A stretch of 64,000 bases of DNA, taken from assembly GCF_013410655.1 (NCBI RefSeq), contig NZ_JACCFP010000001.1, forward strand, positions 4,115,501 through 4,179,500. Direction: 5' to 3'. Shown one piece after another: positions 15,756 to 23,534 of the stretch. Source of the stretch: Nocardioides thalensis. Lineage in GTDB: Bacteria > Actinomycetota > Actinomycetes > Propionibacteriales > Nocardioidaceae. The notes beneath the pieces were generated by a model. The model did not search any database. It worked only from the letters and a program-made list of their open reading frames with translations, and was not told where the DNA came from. A program made the position numbers and the translations under genes. The stretch's first letter is position 1. Every line of letters begins with the position of its first letter.

Positions 15756-17579
15756 CTAGGACTTGTCGAGCGCCTCGGCGACCCGGCGGTGGGCCTCCCA
15801 GATCGCCTCGGGCAGGCCGTCGAACTGGGCGAGGTGCTTCTCGCGGAAGCCCATCTCCTGCTGCCAGCGGGCCTTGTCGATCGTGAGGATCGTGTCGAGG
15901 TCGGCCAGCGCCTGCTCGTCGAGGCCGTCGAGGTTGAGCTCCTCGCGGGCCGGGATCACGCCGACCGGCGTCTCCACGCCCTTGACCTCGCCGTTCTTGT
16001 ACTGCATCAGCCACAGCAGCGGGCGCAGGTTCTCGCGGTAGCCCGGCCACAGGAAGCGGCCGTCGTCGCCGCGCTGGAACCAGTTGACGTGCGCGAAGAC
16101 CGGCTTCTCCTTGGCCGCGCCGATGACGTCGAGCCAGTGCTGGGCGTAGTCGGCCTCGGAGTAGGACATGAACGGGCGCATCGACATCGGGTCGTAGCGG
16201 AGCACGCCCTCGAGACCGTCGGTCGCGGCGGTCGCCTCGGCACCCAGGGTGAGGCCGTCGTAGACGCCCTCGGCCACGTCGTTGATCGCGCGGATCAGCG
16301 GCTCGCGGTCGCGGGTGCGGCCACCGAAGATGATGCCGTGGATCTCGACGCCCGCCGGGTCCTCGAAGTCCTTGGCCACGTTGGGGACGTTGGCCAGGGT
16401 GGTGGTGAAGCGGCTGTTGGGGTGCGCCCACGGGGCGTCGGCCTCCTCGGCCGGACGGTCCGCGATCCGCTCACCCTTCCAGTCGAGCCAGCCGTCGAGG
16501 TCGGTCGGCTTGTCGCCGCGACCCTCCCACCAGACCTCCTGGGTCTTCTCGTTGTAGGCGACGTTGGTGAAGATCGCGCCGACACCGGGCTTGATCGAGT
16601 CGATCGCCGTGGGGTTGGTCTTCTCGTTGGTGTCCTTGGCGACGCCGAACACGCCGTTCTCCGGGTTGAAGCCGCGGAGCACGCCGTCCTCGTCGACCCA
16701 GATCCACGCGATGTCGTCGCCGTAGAACTCGACGTAGTAGCGGTCGCCGAGCGCGTCGGGAGCGAGCGTCATCGCGAGGTTGGTCTTGCCCGAGGCCGAC
16801 GGGAAGCCGCCGCAGATGTTGTACTTCGCGCCGGTCTCCTTGTCGGTGATGCCCAGCAGCATGAACTGCTCGACGAGGAAGCCGTTCTTCCAGCCGTCGT
16901 AGGCACCCTGGCGCAGGCCGTGGGCGATCTTGCCCAGGAGCGCGTTGCCGCCGTACGACGAACCGAAGTGCAGGATCGTGCGCTCGTCGGCGACGGTCAC
17001 GAAGTTGCGCTTGTCGTCGGGCGTGCCCTGGCCGAGGTTCGGGAGGTCGCCGGTGACGTGAACGGCCTTCACGAAGTTGTCGCCGAGGTCGTTGATGTAC
17101 TCCACGCCGACCCGCGACATGCGGATCATCTGGAGCACGACGTTGATGTTGTCGGTGAGCTCGACGCCCGCGGCGAACTTCTCGAGCGGGGAGCCCTTCG
17201 GCGACATCAGGTAGGGGATGACGTACATCGTCTTGCCCGCGGAGGCGCCGGTCATCAGCTCGATGAGCTTCGGCTTCATCTCCGAGGCGGGCTTCCAGTT
17301 GTTGTAGACGCCCTTGTCGGCCTCGTCGCTCGTGGCGACGACGGTGCGCTCCTCGGTGCGGGCGACGTCCTTGAAGTAGGACCGGGAGTAGTAGTTGCCG
17401 TCGCCCGCGGGAAGCAGCTCTCCCGCCGCGAGCGCCTCCTGGACCAGACGCGCGTCGTCAGCCGCGCTGACTACCTCCACGCGCTCCGCACCGGTCACCC
17501 CCGCCCAGTGCGCGACGTACTCCCGGACGTGGGTGTTCGACAACCCCGCTTCGTCCAGAACCCGCTCGAGATCCACCAT
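15756..17579 (-). CDS. pckG: Phosphoenolpyruvate carboxykinase (GTP)
   Basis: 607 aa, the usual length of bacterial GTP-dependent PEPCK. It converts oxaloacetate and GTP to PEP, CO2 and GDP in gluconeogenesis. Recognisable parts are the oxaloacetate-binding YINDLGDNFVKAVHV region, the kinase P-loop FPSASGKTNLAM (residues ~260-271) and the metal site FYGDDIAWI. The usual hyper-reactive cysteine of the P-loop (FPSACGKTN in the family) is Ser263 here. The ATG at 17579 gives the standard N terminus. A CRP-like palindrome lies 158 nt upstream (17737-17754). Confidence 0.95.
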   Translation of the reverse strand: MVDLERVLDEAGLSNTHVREYVAHWAGVTGAERVEVVSAADDARLVQEALAAGELLPAGDGNYYSRSYFKDVARTEERTVVATSDEADKGVYNNWKPASEMKPKLIELMTGASAGKTMYVIPYLMSPKGSPLEKFAAGVELTDNINVVLQMIRMSRVGVEYINDLGDNFVKAVHVTGDLPNLGQGTPDDKRNFVTVADERTILHFGSSYGGNALLGKIAHGLRQGAYDGWKNGFLVEQFMLLGITDKETGAKYNICGGFPSASGKTNLAMTLAPDALGDRYYVEFYGDDIAWIWVDEDGVLRGFNPENGVFGVAKDTNEKTNPTAIDSIKPGVGAIFTNVAYNEKTQEVWWEGRGDKPTDLDGWLDWKGERIADRPAEEADAPWAHPNSRFTTTLANVPNVAKDFEDPAGVEIHGIIFGGRTRDREPLIRAINDVAEGVYDGLTLGAEATAATDGLEGVLRYDPMSMRPFMSYSEADYAQHWLDVIGAAKEKPVFAHVNWFQRGDDGRFLWPGYRENLRPLLWLMQYKNGEVKGVETPVGVIPAREELNLDGLDEQALADLDTILTIDKARWQQEMGFREKHLAQFDGLPEAIWEAHRRVAEALDKS

Positions 17580-17736
17580 GCCAGCCAGCCTTTCGATCCT
17601 GTTGAGGGTGGGGGCAAGTTACCTCACGCCGAGGTCGCGGTCGCCGCTGGCGTCGCGCTGCCCGCTCTGCGGACATCGTCGTCCCGGGTGACAGGGAACC
17701 ACCCGCGAGAGGCTCGCTGCACATCGCGGACAGGCG

Positions 17737-17754
17737 TTGTGGCCTTTCCCACAA
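17737..17754 (-). promoter_or_regulatory. CRP/GlxR-like site upstream of pckG
   Basis: TTGTGG-N6-CCACAA fits the CRP-family pattern TGTGN8CACA. It lies in the 265-bp gap between pckG and the aldehyde dehydrogenase gene, which has no other recognisable gene. A cAMP-responsive regulator acting on gluconeogenesis would make sense, and a membrane cyclase is encoded at 5427-7007. Confidence 0.5.
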
Positions 17755-17844
17755 GTTGGATCGTGCCAACCGGCAGGGGCGGCTCGAGAGCCGAAGATCC
17801 GCCGGTACGGCGCCGGCCGCGCCGTACGTCCTCGTGACCGGAGG

Positions 17845-19299
17845 TCACTCGCCGATGTAGCTCATCACGTGCTTGATGCGGGTGTAGTCCTCGAGGCCGT
17901 ACATCGACAGGTCCTTGCCGTAGCCGGAGTGCTTGAAGCCGCCGTGCGGCATCTCGGACACGAACGGGATGTGGGTGTTGATCCACACGACGCCGAAGTC
18001 GAGCTTGCGGCTCATCCGCATCGCCCGGCCGTGGTCCTTGGTCCACACCGAGGAGGACAGGCCGTACTGCACGCCGTTGGCCCAGGCGAGCGCCTCGGCC
18101 TCGTCGGAGAACCGCTGGACGGTGATGACGGGCCCGAAGATCTCGGTCTGGATCTGCTCGTCGTCCTGCCTGAGCCCCGACAGCACGGTGGGCTCGTAGA
18201 AGAAGCCGTTGGCGCCGCCGTCGACCGTGGCAGGGGCGCCACCGCTGGCGATGGTGGCGTGGTCGGGTAGGCGGTCGACCATCCCCTTCACGCGCGCGAG
18301 CTGGTCGGCGTTGTTGAGCGCGCCGTAGAGGATGTCCTCGTCGTCGGGCATGCCGGTGCGGGTGCTGCGTGCCTGCTCGGCGAGCGCCGACACGAACTCG
18401 TCGTGGATGCCGGGTCCGGCGAGGACGCGGGTGGCGGCGGTGCAGTCCTGGCCGGCGTTGAAGTAGCCGGCGACGGCGATCGCCTCCGCCGCCTTCTCGA
18501 TGTCGGCGTCGTCGAACACGATCACCGGCGCCTTGCCGCCGAGCTCGAGGTGCACGCGCTTGAGGTCGGTCGCCGCCGAGCCCGCGACCTCCATGCCGGC
18601 GCGGACCGAGCCGGTGATCGCGACCATCTGCGGCGTGGGGTGCGCGACCAGCGCGCGACCGGTGTCGCGGTCGCCGCAGACGACGTTGAGGACGCCGGGC
18701 GGCAGGAACTCCTGGCAGATCTCGGCGAGCAGGGTCGAGCTGGCGGGCGTGGTGTCCGAGGGCTTGAGCACGACGGTGTTGCCGGCCGCGAGGGCGGGCG
18801 CGATCTTCCAGATCATCATCATCAGCGGGTAGTTCCACGGGGTCACCTGGCCGATGACGCCGATCGGCTCGCGCCGGATCCAGCTGGTGTGGTCCTCGAG
18901 GTACTCCCCCGCCGACTTGCCCTCGAGCACCCGCGTCGCTCCGGCGAAGAAGCGGAAGTGGTCCGAGGCCATCCCCATCTCCTCGTCCATCGTGATCTGG
19001 AACGGCTTGCCGGTGTCGGCGACCTCCACCCGGCAGATCTCCTCGGCGCGCGCGTCGATCGCGTCGGCGATCTTCAACAGCGCCGTCGCCCGCTCCTTCG
19101 GCGTCGCGTAGGCCCAGCCCTCGAACGCGGCGTCCGCGGCGCCGTACGCCTTGTCGAGGTCGGCGGCGCCGGACAGCGGGGCGCGCGCGTAGACCTCCCC
19201 GGTCGCCGGGTCGACGACGTCGTACGTCGCACCCTCTGCGGCGTCGACGAGCTCGCCGTTGATGACGTTCTTGAAGGACTGGCCGGAAGCGGTGGTCAT
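17845..19299 (-). CDS. Gamma-aminobutyraldehyde dehydrogenase
   Basis: 484 aa NAD-dependent aldehyde dehydrogenase. It has the cofactor motif TPWNYPLMM, the catalytic Glu in LELGGKAP and the catalytic Cys in NAGQDCTAATR. The last motif and overall sequence resemble aminobutyraldehyde dehydrogenases of the PatD/PuuC branch, which turn 4-aminobutanal into GABA. The divergent neighbour is a diamine-type aminotransferase, and spermidine/putrescine transporter genes lie 3.4 kb away, supporting putrescine catabolism. Exact substrate is inferred from context. Confidence 0.82.
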   Translation of the reverse strand: MTTASGQSFKNVINGELVDAAEGATYDVVDPATGEVYARAPLSGAADLDKAYGAADAAFEGWAYATPKERATALLKIADAIDARAEEICRVEVADTGKPFQITMDEEMGMASDHFRFFAGATRVLEGKSAGEYLEDHTSWIRREPIGVIGQVTPWNYPLMMMIWKIAPALAAGNTVVLKPSDTTPASSTLLAEICQEFLPPGVLNVVCGDRDTGRALVAHPTPQMVAITGSVRAGMEVAGSAATDLKRVHLELGGKAPVIVFDDADIEKAAEAIAVAGYFNAGQDCTAATRVLAGPGIHDEFVSALAEQARSTRTGMPDDEDILYGALNNADQLARVKGMVDRLPDHATIASGGAPATVDGGANGFFYEPTVLSGLRQDDEQIQTEIFGPVITVQRFSDEAEALAWANGVQYGLSSSVWTKDHGRAMRMSRKLDFGVVWINTHIPFVSEMPHGGFKHSGYGKDLSMYGLEDYTRIKHVMSYIGE

Positions 19300-19354
19300 G
19301 CGCCCGACTCTAGCCAGCGACCGACGAAATCAGGAGGGAGAGACCGCGGTTTTC

Positions 19355-19394
19355 GTTCGGATTCGTCGCCTGCGGCGTCGTACGCAACGGATTC
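19355..19394. promoter_or_regulatory. Candidate Lrp-type operator of the putrescine genes
   Basis: GTTCGGATTC (19355-19364) and GCAACGGATTC (19384-19394) repeat CGGATTC with a 30-bp period in the divergent region between the dehydrogenase and aminotransferase. The same GCAACGGATTC occurs at 26805-26815, between potD and the Lrp/AsnC gene, suggesting one regulator for both regions. Confidence 0.45.
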
Positions 19395-19423
19395 ACTTGC
19401 AGAAGGTGGGTACATCGATCACC

Positions 19424-20830
19424 ATGGTGACCATGCTCGACGACACCCAGCTGCAGCGCGCCGCCAAGGACCACCTGTGGATGCACTTCACCCAGCACGG
19501 GCGGTACGTCGGGGACGGTCCCGACCATGACGTGCCGGTGATCGTGCGCGGCGAGGGCGTCTATCTCTACGACAGCCACGGCAAGCGCTACCTCGACGGG
19601 CTGGCCGGCCTGTTCGTCTCCCAGCTGGGCCACGGCCGGCGCGACCTCGCCGAGGCCGCGGCCAAGCAGGCCGAGACGCTGGCGTTCATGCCGCTGTGGT
19701 CCTATGCCCACCCGGCGGCGATCGAGCTCGCCGACAAGGTCGCGGGCTACGCCCCCGGCGACCTCAACCGCGTCTTCTTCACCTCCGGCGGCGGCGAGGC
19801 CGTCGAGAGCGCCTGGAAGCTGGCGAAGAACTACTTCAAGCTCACCGGCAAGCCGATGAAGCACAAGGTCATCAGCCGCGCGATCGCCTACCACGGCACT
19901 ACCCAGGGTGCGCTCTCGATCACCGGCCTGCCGGGCCTCAAGGCGCAGTTCGAGCCGCTGGTGCCCTCGACGTTCCGGGTGCCCAACACCAACGTCTACC
20001 GCGCCGACGACATCACCGGCGGCCTCCTCGACGGGTCCGACCCCGAGGCGTTCGGCCGCTGGGCCGCCGACCAGATCGAGGTCGCGATCCTCAACGAGGG
20101 CGCCGAGACCGTGGCCGCGGTCTTCCTCGAGCCGGTGCAGAACGCCGGCGGGTGCTTCCCGCCGCCGCCGGGCTACTTCCAGCGGGTCCGCGAGATCTGC
20201 GACCGGCACGACGTACTGCTGGTCTCCGACGAGGTGATCTGCGCCTACGGCCGGCTCGGCGAGATGTTCGGCGCGACCCGCTTCGGCTACCAGCCCGACA
20301 TCATCACCTCCGCCAAGGGGCTCACCTCCGGCTACGCGCCGCTCGGCGCGATGGTCGCCTCCGACCGGCTGTTCGAGCCGTTCTCGACGGGCTCGTCGAT
20401 GTTCGCCCACGGCTACACGTTCGGCGGCCACCCGGTCGCTTCGGCCATCGGCCTGAAGAACATGCAGATCTTCGAGGACGAGGGAGTCCTCGACCACGTC
20501 CAGGCCAACGCGCCGGCCTTCCGCGCGACCCTCGAGCGGCTGCTGGACCTGCCGATCGTCGGCGACGTGCGCGGCGAGGGGTTCTTCTACGGGATCGAGC
20601 TCGTCAAGGACAAGGGCACCAAGGAGACGTTCACCCACGACGAGTGCGACCGCATCCTCTACGGGTTCGTCTCCAAGGCGCTGTACGACGCCGGCCTCTA
20701 CTGCCGTGCCGACGACCGCGGCGACCCGGTCATCCAGCTCTCACCGCCGCTGGTCTCCACCCAGGAGCACTTCGACGAGATGGAGCAGATCCTGCGCACC
20801 GTCCTCGACAAGGCGTGGTCGCTGATCTGA
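19424..20830 (+). CDS. Class III aminotransferase, probably putrescine/diamine
   Basis: 468 aa PLP-dependent fold-type I enzyme. It has the pyridoxal-binding SGGGEAVESAWK, the cofactor Asp in VSDEVICAYGR and the Schiff-base Lys298 in SAKGLTSGYAPLGA. The sequence resembles the putrescine/omega-amino acid:pyruvate aminotransferases (SpuC-like). It would convert putrescine to 4-aminobutanal, the substrate of the divergent dehydrogenase. I use the ATG at 19424; a second ATG at 19433 is possible, and the upstream AAGGTGGG is a weak ribosome site 13 nt away. The gene ends 20 bp before the RTX-like gene. Confidence 0.83.
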   Translation: MVTMLDDTQLQRAAKDHLWMHFTQHGRYVGDGPDHDVPVIVRGEGVYLYDSHGKRYLDGLAGLFVSQLGHGRRDLAEAAAKQAETLAFMPLWSYAHPAAIELADKVAGYAPGDLNRVFFTSGGGEAVESAWKLAKNYFKLTGKPMKHKVISRAIAYHGTTQGALSITGLPGLKAQFEPLVPSTFRVPNTNVYRADDITGGLLDGSDPEAFGRWAADQIEVAILNEGAETVAAVFLEPVQNAGGCFPPPPGYFQRVREICDRHDVLLVSDEVICAYGRLGEMFGATRFGYQPDIITSAKGLTSGYAPLGAMVASDRLFEPFSTGSSMFAHGYTFGGHPVASAIGLKNMQIFEDEGVLDHVQANAPAFRATLERLLDLPIVGDVRGEGFFYGIELVKDKGTKETFTHDECDRILYGFVSKALYDAGLYCRADDRGDPVIQLSPPLVSTQEHFDEMEQILRTVLDKAWSLI

Positions 20831-20850
20831 TCCGGGTGCATGATGCGGAG

Positions 20851-21405
20851 ATGAACGACACAGGTCTCCGCAGCGGCGTCGTCGCCGTACTGGCGCTCTG
20901 CCCGGTGCTCGCGACCGGCCCCGCCGGCGCGGGCGAGGAGGCCCCGACCTGCGCGGGGCTGGACGCGACGATCGTCGACCTGTCCGGCGACCCGGTGGAC
21001 GGCACGCCGGGCGAGGACGTCATCGTCGCCACCGGGACCGTGCACGCCAAGGGCGGCCACGACGTCGTGTGCGGCACCGACATCTGGGGCGAGGGCGGCG
21101 ACGACGCCCTCCTGCTCACGGGGCCTGGCGAGGCGCACGGCGGCGGCGGCAACGACCAGGTGCGCGGCAGCACCGGCGACGACGACCTCGGCGGCGGCCC
21201 GGGCCGCGACTTCATCCGCGGCAAGCGCGGCGACGACTTCGTCCGCGCCGAGAACGGCGACGACTCCGTCTACGGCAATCGCGGCTCCGACCACCTCAAG
21301 GGCGGAGACGGCGACGACTACCTCCACGGCGGCCCCGGCGCCGACTCCGGCCGCGGCGGCCGCGGCGACGACACCCTCGTCAGCCTGACCCCCGACGCCC
21401 GCTGA
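20851..21405 (+). CDS. Secreted RTX-like calcium-binding protein
   Basis: 184 aa. A signal peptide (LRSGVVAVLALCPVLATGPAGAG) is followed by an acidic, glycine/aspartate-rich domain with about eight nonapeptide-like repeats (GGGGNDQVRG, GDGDDYLHGG, GGRGDDTLV). This is the RTX/hemolysin-type beta-roll that binds calcium outside the cell. Two cysteines (CAGLD and VVCG) flank the start of the roll. There is no catalytic domain or type I exporter nearby. The ATG at 20851 is the only start that leaves a normal signal peptide. A 22-bp array begins 5 nt after its stop. Confidence 0.8.
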   Translation: MNDTGLRSGVVAVLALCPVLATGPAGAGEEAPTCAGLDATIVDLSGDPVDGTPGEDVIVATGTVHAKGGHDVVCGTDIWGEGGDDALLLTGPGEAHGGGGNDQVRGSTGDDDLGGGPGRDFIRGKRGDDFVRAENGDDSVYGNRGSDHLKGGDGDDYLHGGPGADSGRGGRGDDTLVSLTPDAR

Positions 21406-21410
21406 CCCGA

Positions 21411-21542
21411 CGAACCGGCACGGTTGGCGGGCCGAACCGGCACACTTCGGGGTGCGAACCGGCACACGTCGGGATGCGAACTGGCGGGCTTCGGGGTGCG
21501 AACTGGCGCGCTTCGGGGTGCGAACTGGCGCCGTCCGGGGTA
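21411..21542 (+). repeat. Array of 22-bp units, locus 3 (family A)
   Basis: Six 22-bp units start at 21411, 21433, 21455, 21477, 21499 and 21521. All begin CGAACYGGC. The first continues as at locus 1 (GGTTGGC); the rest switch to a related variant containing TCSGGRT. The array begins 5 nt after the RTX-like stop and runs to within ~20 nt of the convergent gene's stop at 21563. Confidence 0.9.
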
Positions 21543-21562
21543 CGACGCCCGACGGCCACTGA

Positions 21563-22534
21563 TCAGCGACGGCGCCCGCGATAGGACTGATCGGGAGCGC
21601 GCGCGTAGATGCGCTTGGTCGTCGGCCAAGGCGCCCGGCCGGCGTAGGCGCCCGAGAACTCGGCGAGCCACTGCACGCGGCCCTCGCCGCTGAACCCGTT
21701 CTTCCGCACGACGACGATGATCCAGTCGGCCGCCGCCCGCAAGGCCTCACGGCGGGCGGCGTCGTGCGCGATGTCGGGTTCCTCCGAGTGATGCTCCTCG
21801 CCGTCGTACTCAACGGCGACGCGGAGGTGCTCGTATGCGTTCTCGACCTTGGCGCGGCCCCAGCCCGGGACCTGAACCCACACCTGCGCGGCCGGCATCG
21901 GAAATCCCTCGTCGTGCAGGTCGATGGCCACCCACGACTCCGGCTGCGAGTCCGCTCCTATCCGACTGAGCCCGATCAGCTCTCGGAGCTGGATGACACC
22001 CCGGCGACCGGCGAACCGGGGCAACAATCGCTTCAGGCTCGCCTGGCTCAGGTCGAACTTCGTCCGGAACGCCTCGATCGCGCCGAACGCGCGGTGGCGG
22101 CCTCTGAGGCAGCCGAGGTCGCAGGCAGTGCGCTCTGGGGTCGTTACCAGGATGTCGCCGAGGGTCATCACCTCGTCCGGGAGCAGCTCGCGCTGGCCGC
22201 CCAGCACACCCATCCGCCGCGTCCGGGTCGCGCCGCCGATCGACACGACCTCGAGCTGGGGCGTCACGTCGAGCTCGGCGTAGTCGAGGACGTCGATACC
22301 GTGCAGGCCGGCGGCGGAGCGGTCAGAGACCACGCAATGCGGCGGCAGGACGTGAGCGGCTGCGGCAGCCCGCGTCGCCGGGGTGTCCTCCCAGTGGCCG
22401 GGCACGTAGACGCCGTACAGCAACTGTTTGACGACCCCGCACCGAACGAGCCATCGCAGTCGGTCCGGTGTCACGCCGCGGGCCAGGGCGTCGGCCGCGG
22501 TGAAAGGCATGTCGGGTGGAAACGCCTGGGTCAT
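21563..22534 (-). CDS. AbiEi-like antitoxin domain fused to a nuclease-like domain
   Basis: 323 aa. The N-terminal ~70 residues have the winged-helix pattern of the AbiEi/type IV antitoxin domain (FTAADALARGVTPDRLRWLVRCG, then LLYGVYVP). The middle (about 80-190) matches the AbiEi C-region (TPERTACDLGCLRG). The last ~110 residues contain VAVEYDGEEHH and DAARREALRAAADWIIVVV, the core of the DUF559/Vsr-type PD-(D/E)xK nuclease-like fold. No AbiEii toxin gene is adjacent. I use the ATG at 22534. It is flanked by inverted 22-bp arrays on both sides and separates the two halves of the polyamine region, suggesting an inserted cassette. Confidence 0.7.
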   Translation of the reverse strand: MTQAFPPDMPFTAADALARGVTPDRLRWLVRCGVVKQLLYGVYVPGHWEDTPATRAAAAAHVLPPHCVVSDRSAAGLHGIDVLDYAELDVTPQLEVVSIGGATRTRRMGVLGGQRELLPDEVMTLGDILVTTPERTACDLGCLRGRHRAFGAIEAFRTKFDLSQASLKRLLPRFAGRRGVIQLRELIGLSRIGADSQPESWVAIDLHDEGFPMPAAQVWVQVPGWGRAKVENAYEHLRVAVEYDGEEHHSEEPDIAHDAARREALRAAADWIIVVVRKNGFSGEGRVQWLAEFSGAYAGRAPWPTTKRIYARAPDQSYRGRRR

Positions 22535-22638
22535 GCAGACGGGGTGCCCGCGGCGTCGTACCACGAAAACCGAGCGCGCAGCGGGCTGTGGAAACAAGCC
22601 CAGAACCCGGGTGGCCCAGGCCCTGCCCACCTCTCTGG

Positions 22639-22726
22639 AGCCCCGAGGTGTGCCGGGTCGAACCCCGCAAGGTGCCAGTTCGCACCCCGAACCCTGCCGG
22701 TTCGGCCCGCCAACCCTGCCGGTTCG
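22639..22726 (-). repeat. Array of 22-bp units, locus 4 (family A, inverted)
   Basis: Four 22-bp units read on the minus strand: 22705-22726, 22683-22704, 22661-22682 and 22639-22660. They begin CGAACCGGC, CGAACCGGC, CGAACTGGC and CGACCCGGC. The first is the GGTTGGC variant and the others the GGGGT-ending variant, the same order as locus 3 in mirror orientation. It begins 4 nt after the potC stop. Confidence 0.9.
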
Positions 22727-22730
22727 GCAG

Positions 22731-23534
22731 TCAGACGGTTGCGAGGGCGCGGGTACGGCGCCGCGAGGCGATCTCGCCGCCGACGACGATGACGAGGGAG
22801 ATCACGAGCATGAGGGTGCCGACGACGTTGACCTGCATGGGGACGCCGACGCGGGCCTGGCCCCAGACGTACATGGGGAAGGTGACGTCGCTGCCGGAGT
22901 TGAAGTTCGTGATGATGAAGTCGTCGAACGAGAGCGAGAAGCTCAGCAGTGCGGCGCCGAGGATGCCGGGCAGCACCAGCGGGAACGTGATCCGCCAGAA
23001 CGTCTGCGACGGCGTCGCGTAGAGGTCCTGCGCGGCCTGCTCGAGGGTGTCGTCCATCCCGGCCAGCCGCGAGCGGACGGTGACGACGACGAACGACAGG
23101 CAGAACATCACGTGGGCGATGAAGATCGTCCAGAACCCCAGCTGGCCCGCGAATCCCGCCTGCACGAAGAGCGTCAGCAGCGACGAGCCGAGCACGATCT
23201 CGGGCGCGGCCATCGGCAGGAAGATCAGGATGTTGGACGACGAGCGGCCGGCGAAGTCCCACCGCACCAGCGCGAAGGCGGCCAGCGTGCCGATCACGGT
23301 CGCGACCAGGGTCGCGAGCAGGGCCACGCGGATCGAGAGACCGAGCGACTCGCACATCGTCGGGTCGGCGCACGGGTCGAGCCAGTTGTCGAGGGTGAAC
23401 CCGTCGAACGAGTAGACCCCGCGCGACGCGGGCTCGTTGAAGCTCATCAGCACGACCACCGCGATCGGCACGAACGTGTAGACCAGCACCGCCAGGCCGA
23501 GGATGAGCACCAGGTGCTCGCGCAACCACCGCAT
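22731..23534 (-). CDS. potC: Spermidine/putrescine ABC permease PotC
   Basis: 267 aa inner-membrane permease with about six helices and the EAA loop DDTLEQAAQDLYATPSQTFWRITFPLVLPG near residue 170. It belongs to the PotC/PotI branch of binding-protein-dependent permeases and would pair with PotB. The start overlaps the potB stop (TGATG-type). It is the last gene of a potD-A-B-C operon and is followed within 4 nt by a 22-bp repeat array. Confidence 0.88.
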   Translation of the reverse strand: MRWLREHLVLILGLAVLVYTFVPIAVVVLMSFNEPASRGVYSFDGFTLDNWLDPCADPTMCESLGLSIRVALLATLVATVIGTLAAFALVRWDFAGRSSSNILIFLPMAAPEIVLGSSLLTLFVQAGFAGQLGFWTIFIAHVMFCLSFVVVTVRSRLAGMDDTLEQAAQDLYATPSQTFWRITFPLVLPGILGAALLSFSLSFDDFIITNFNSGSDVTFPMYVWGQARVGVPMQVNVVGTLMLVISLVIVVGGEIASRRRTRALATV

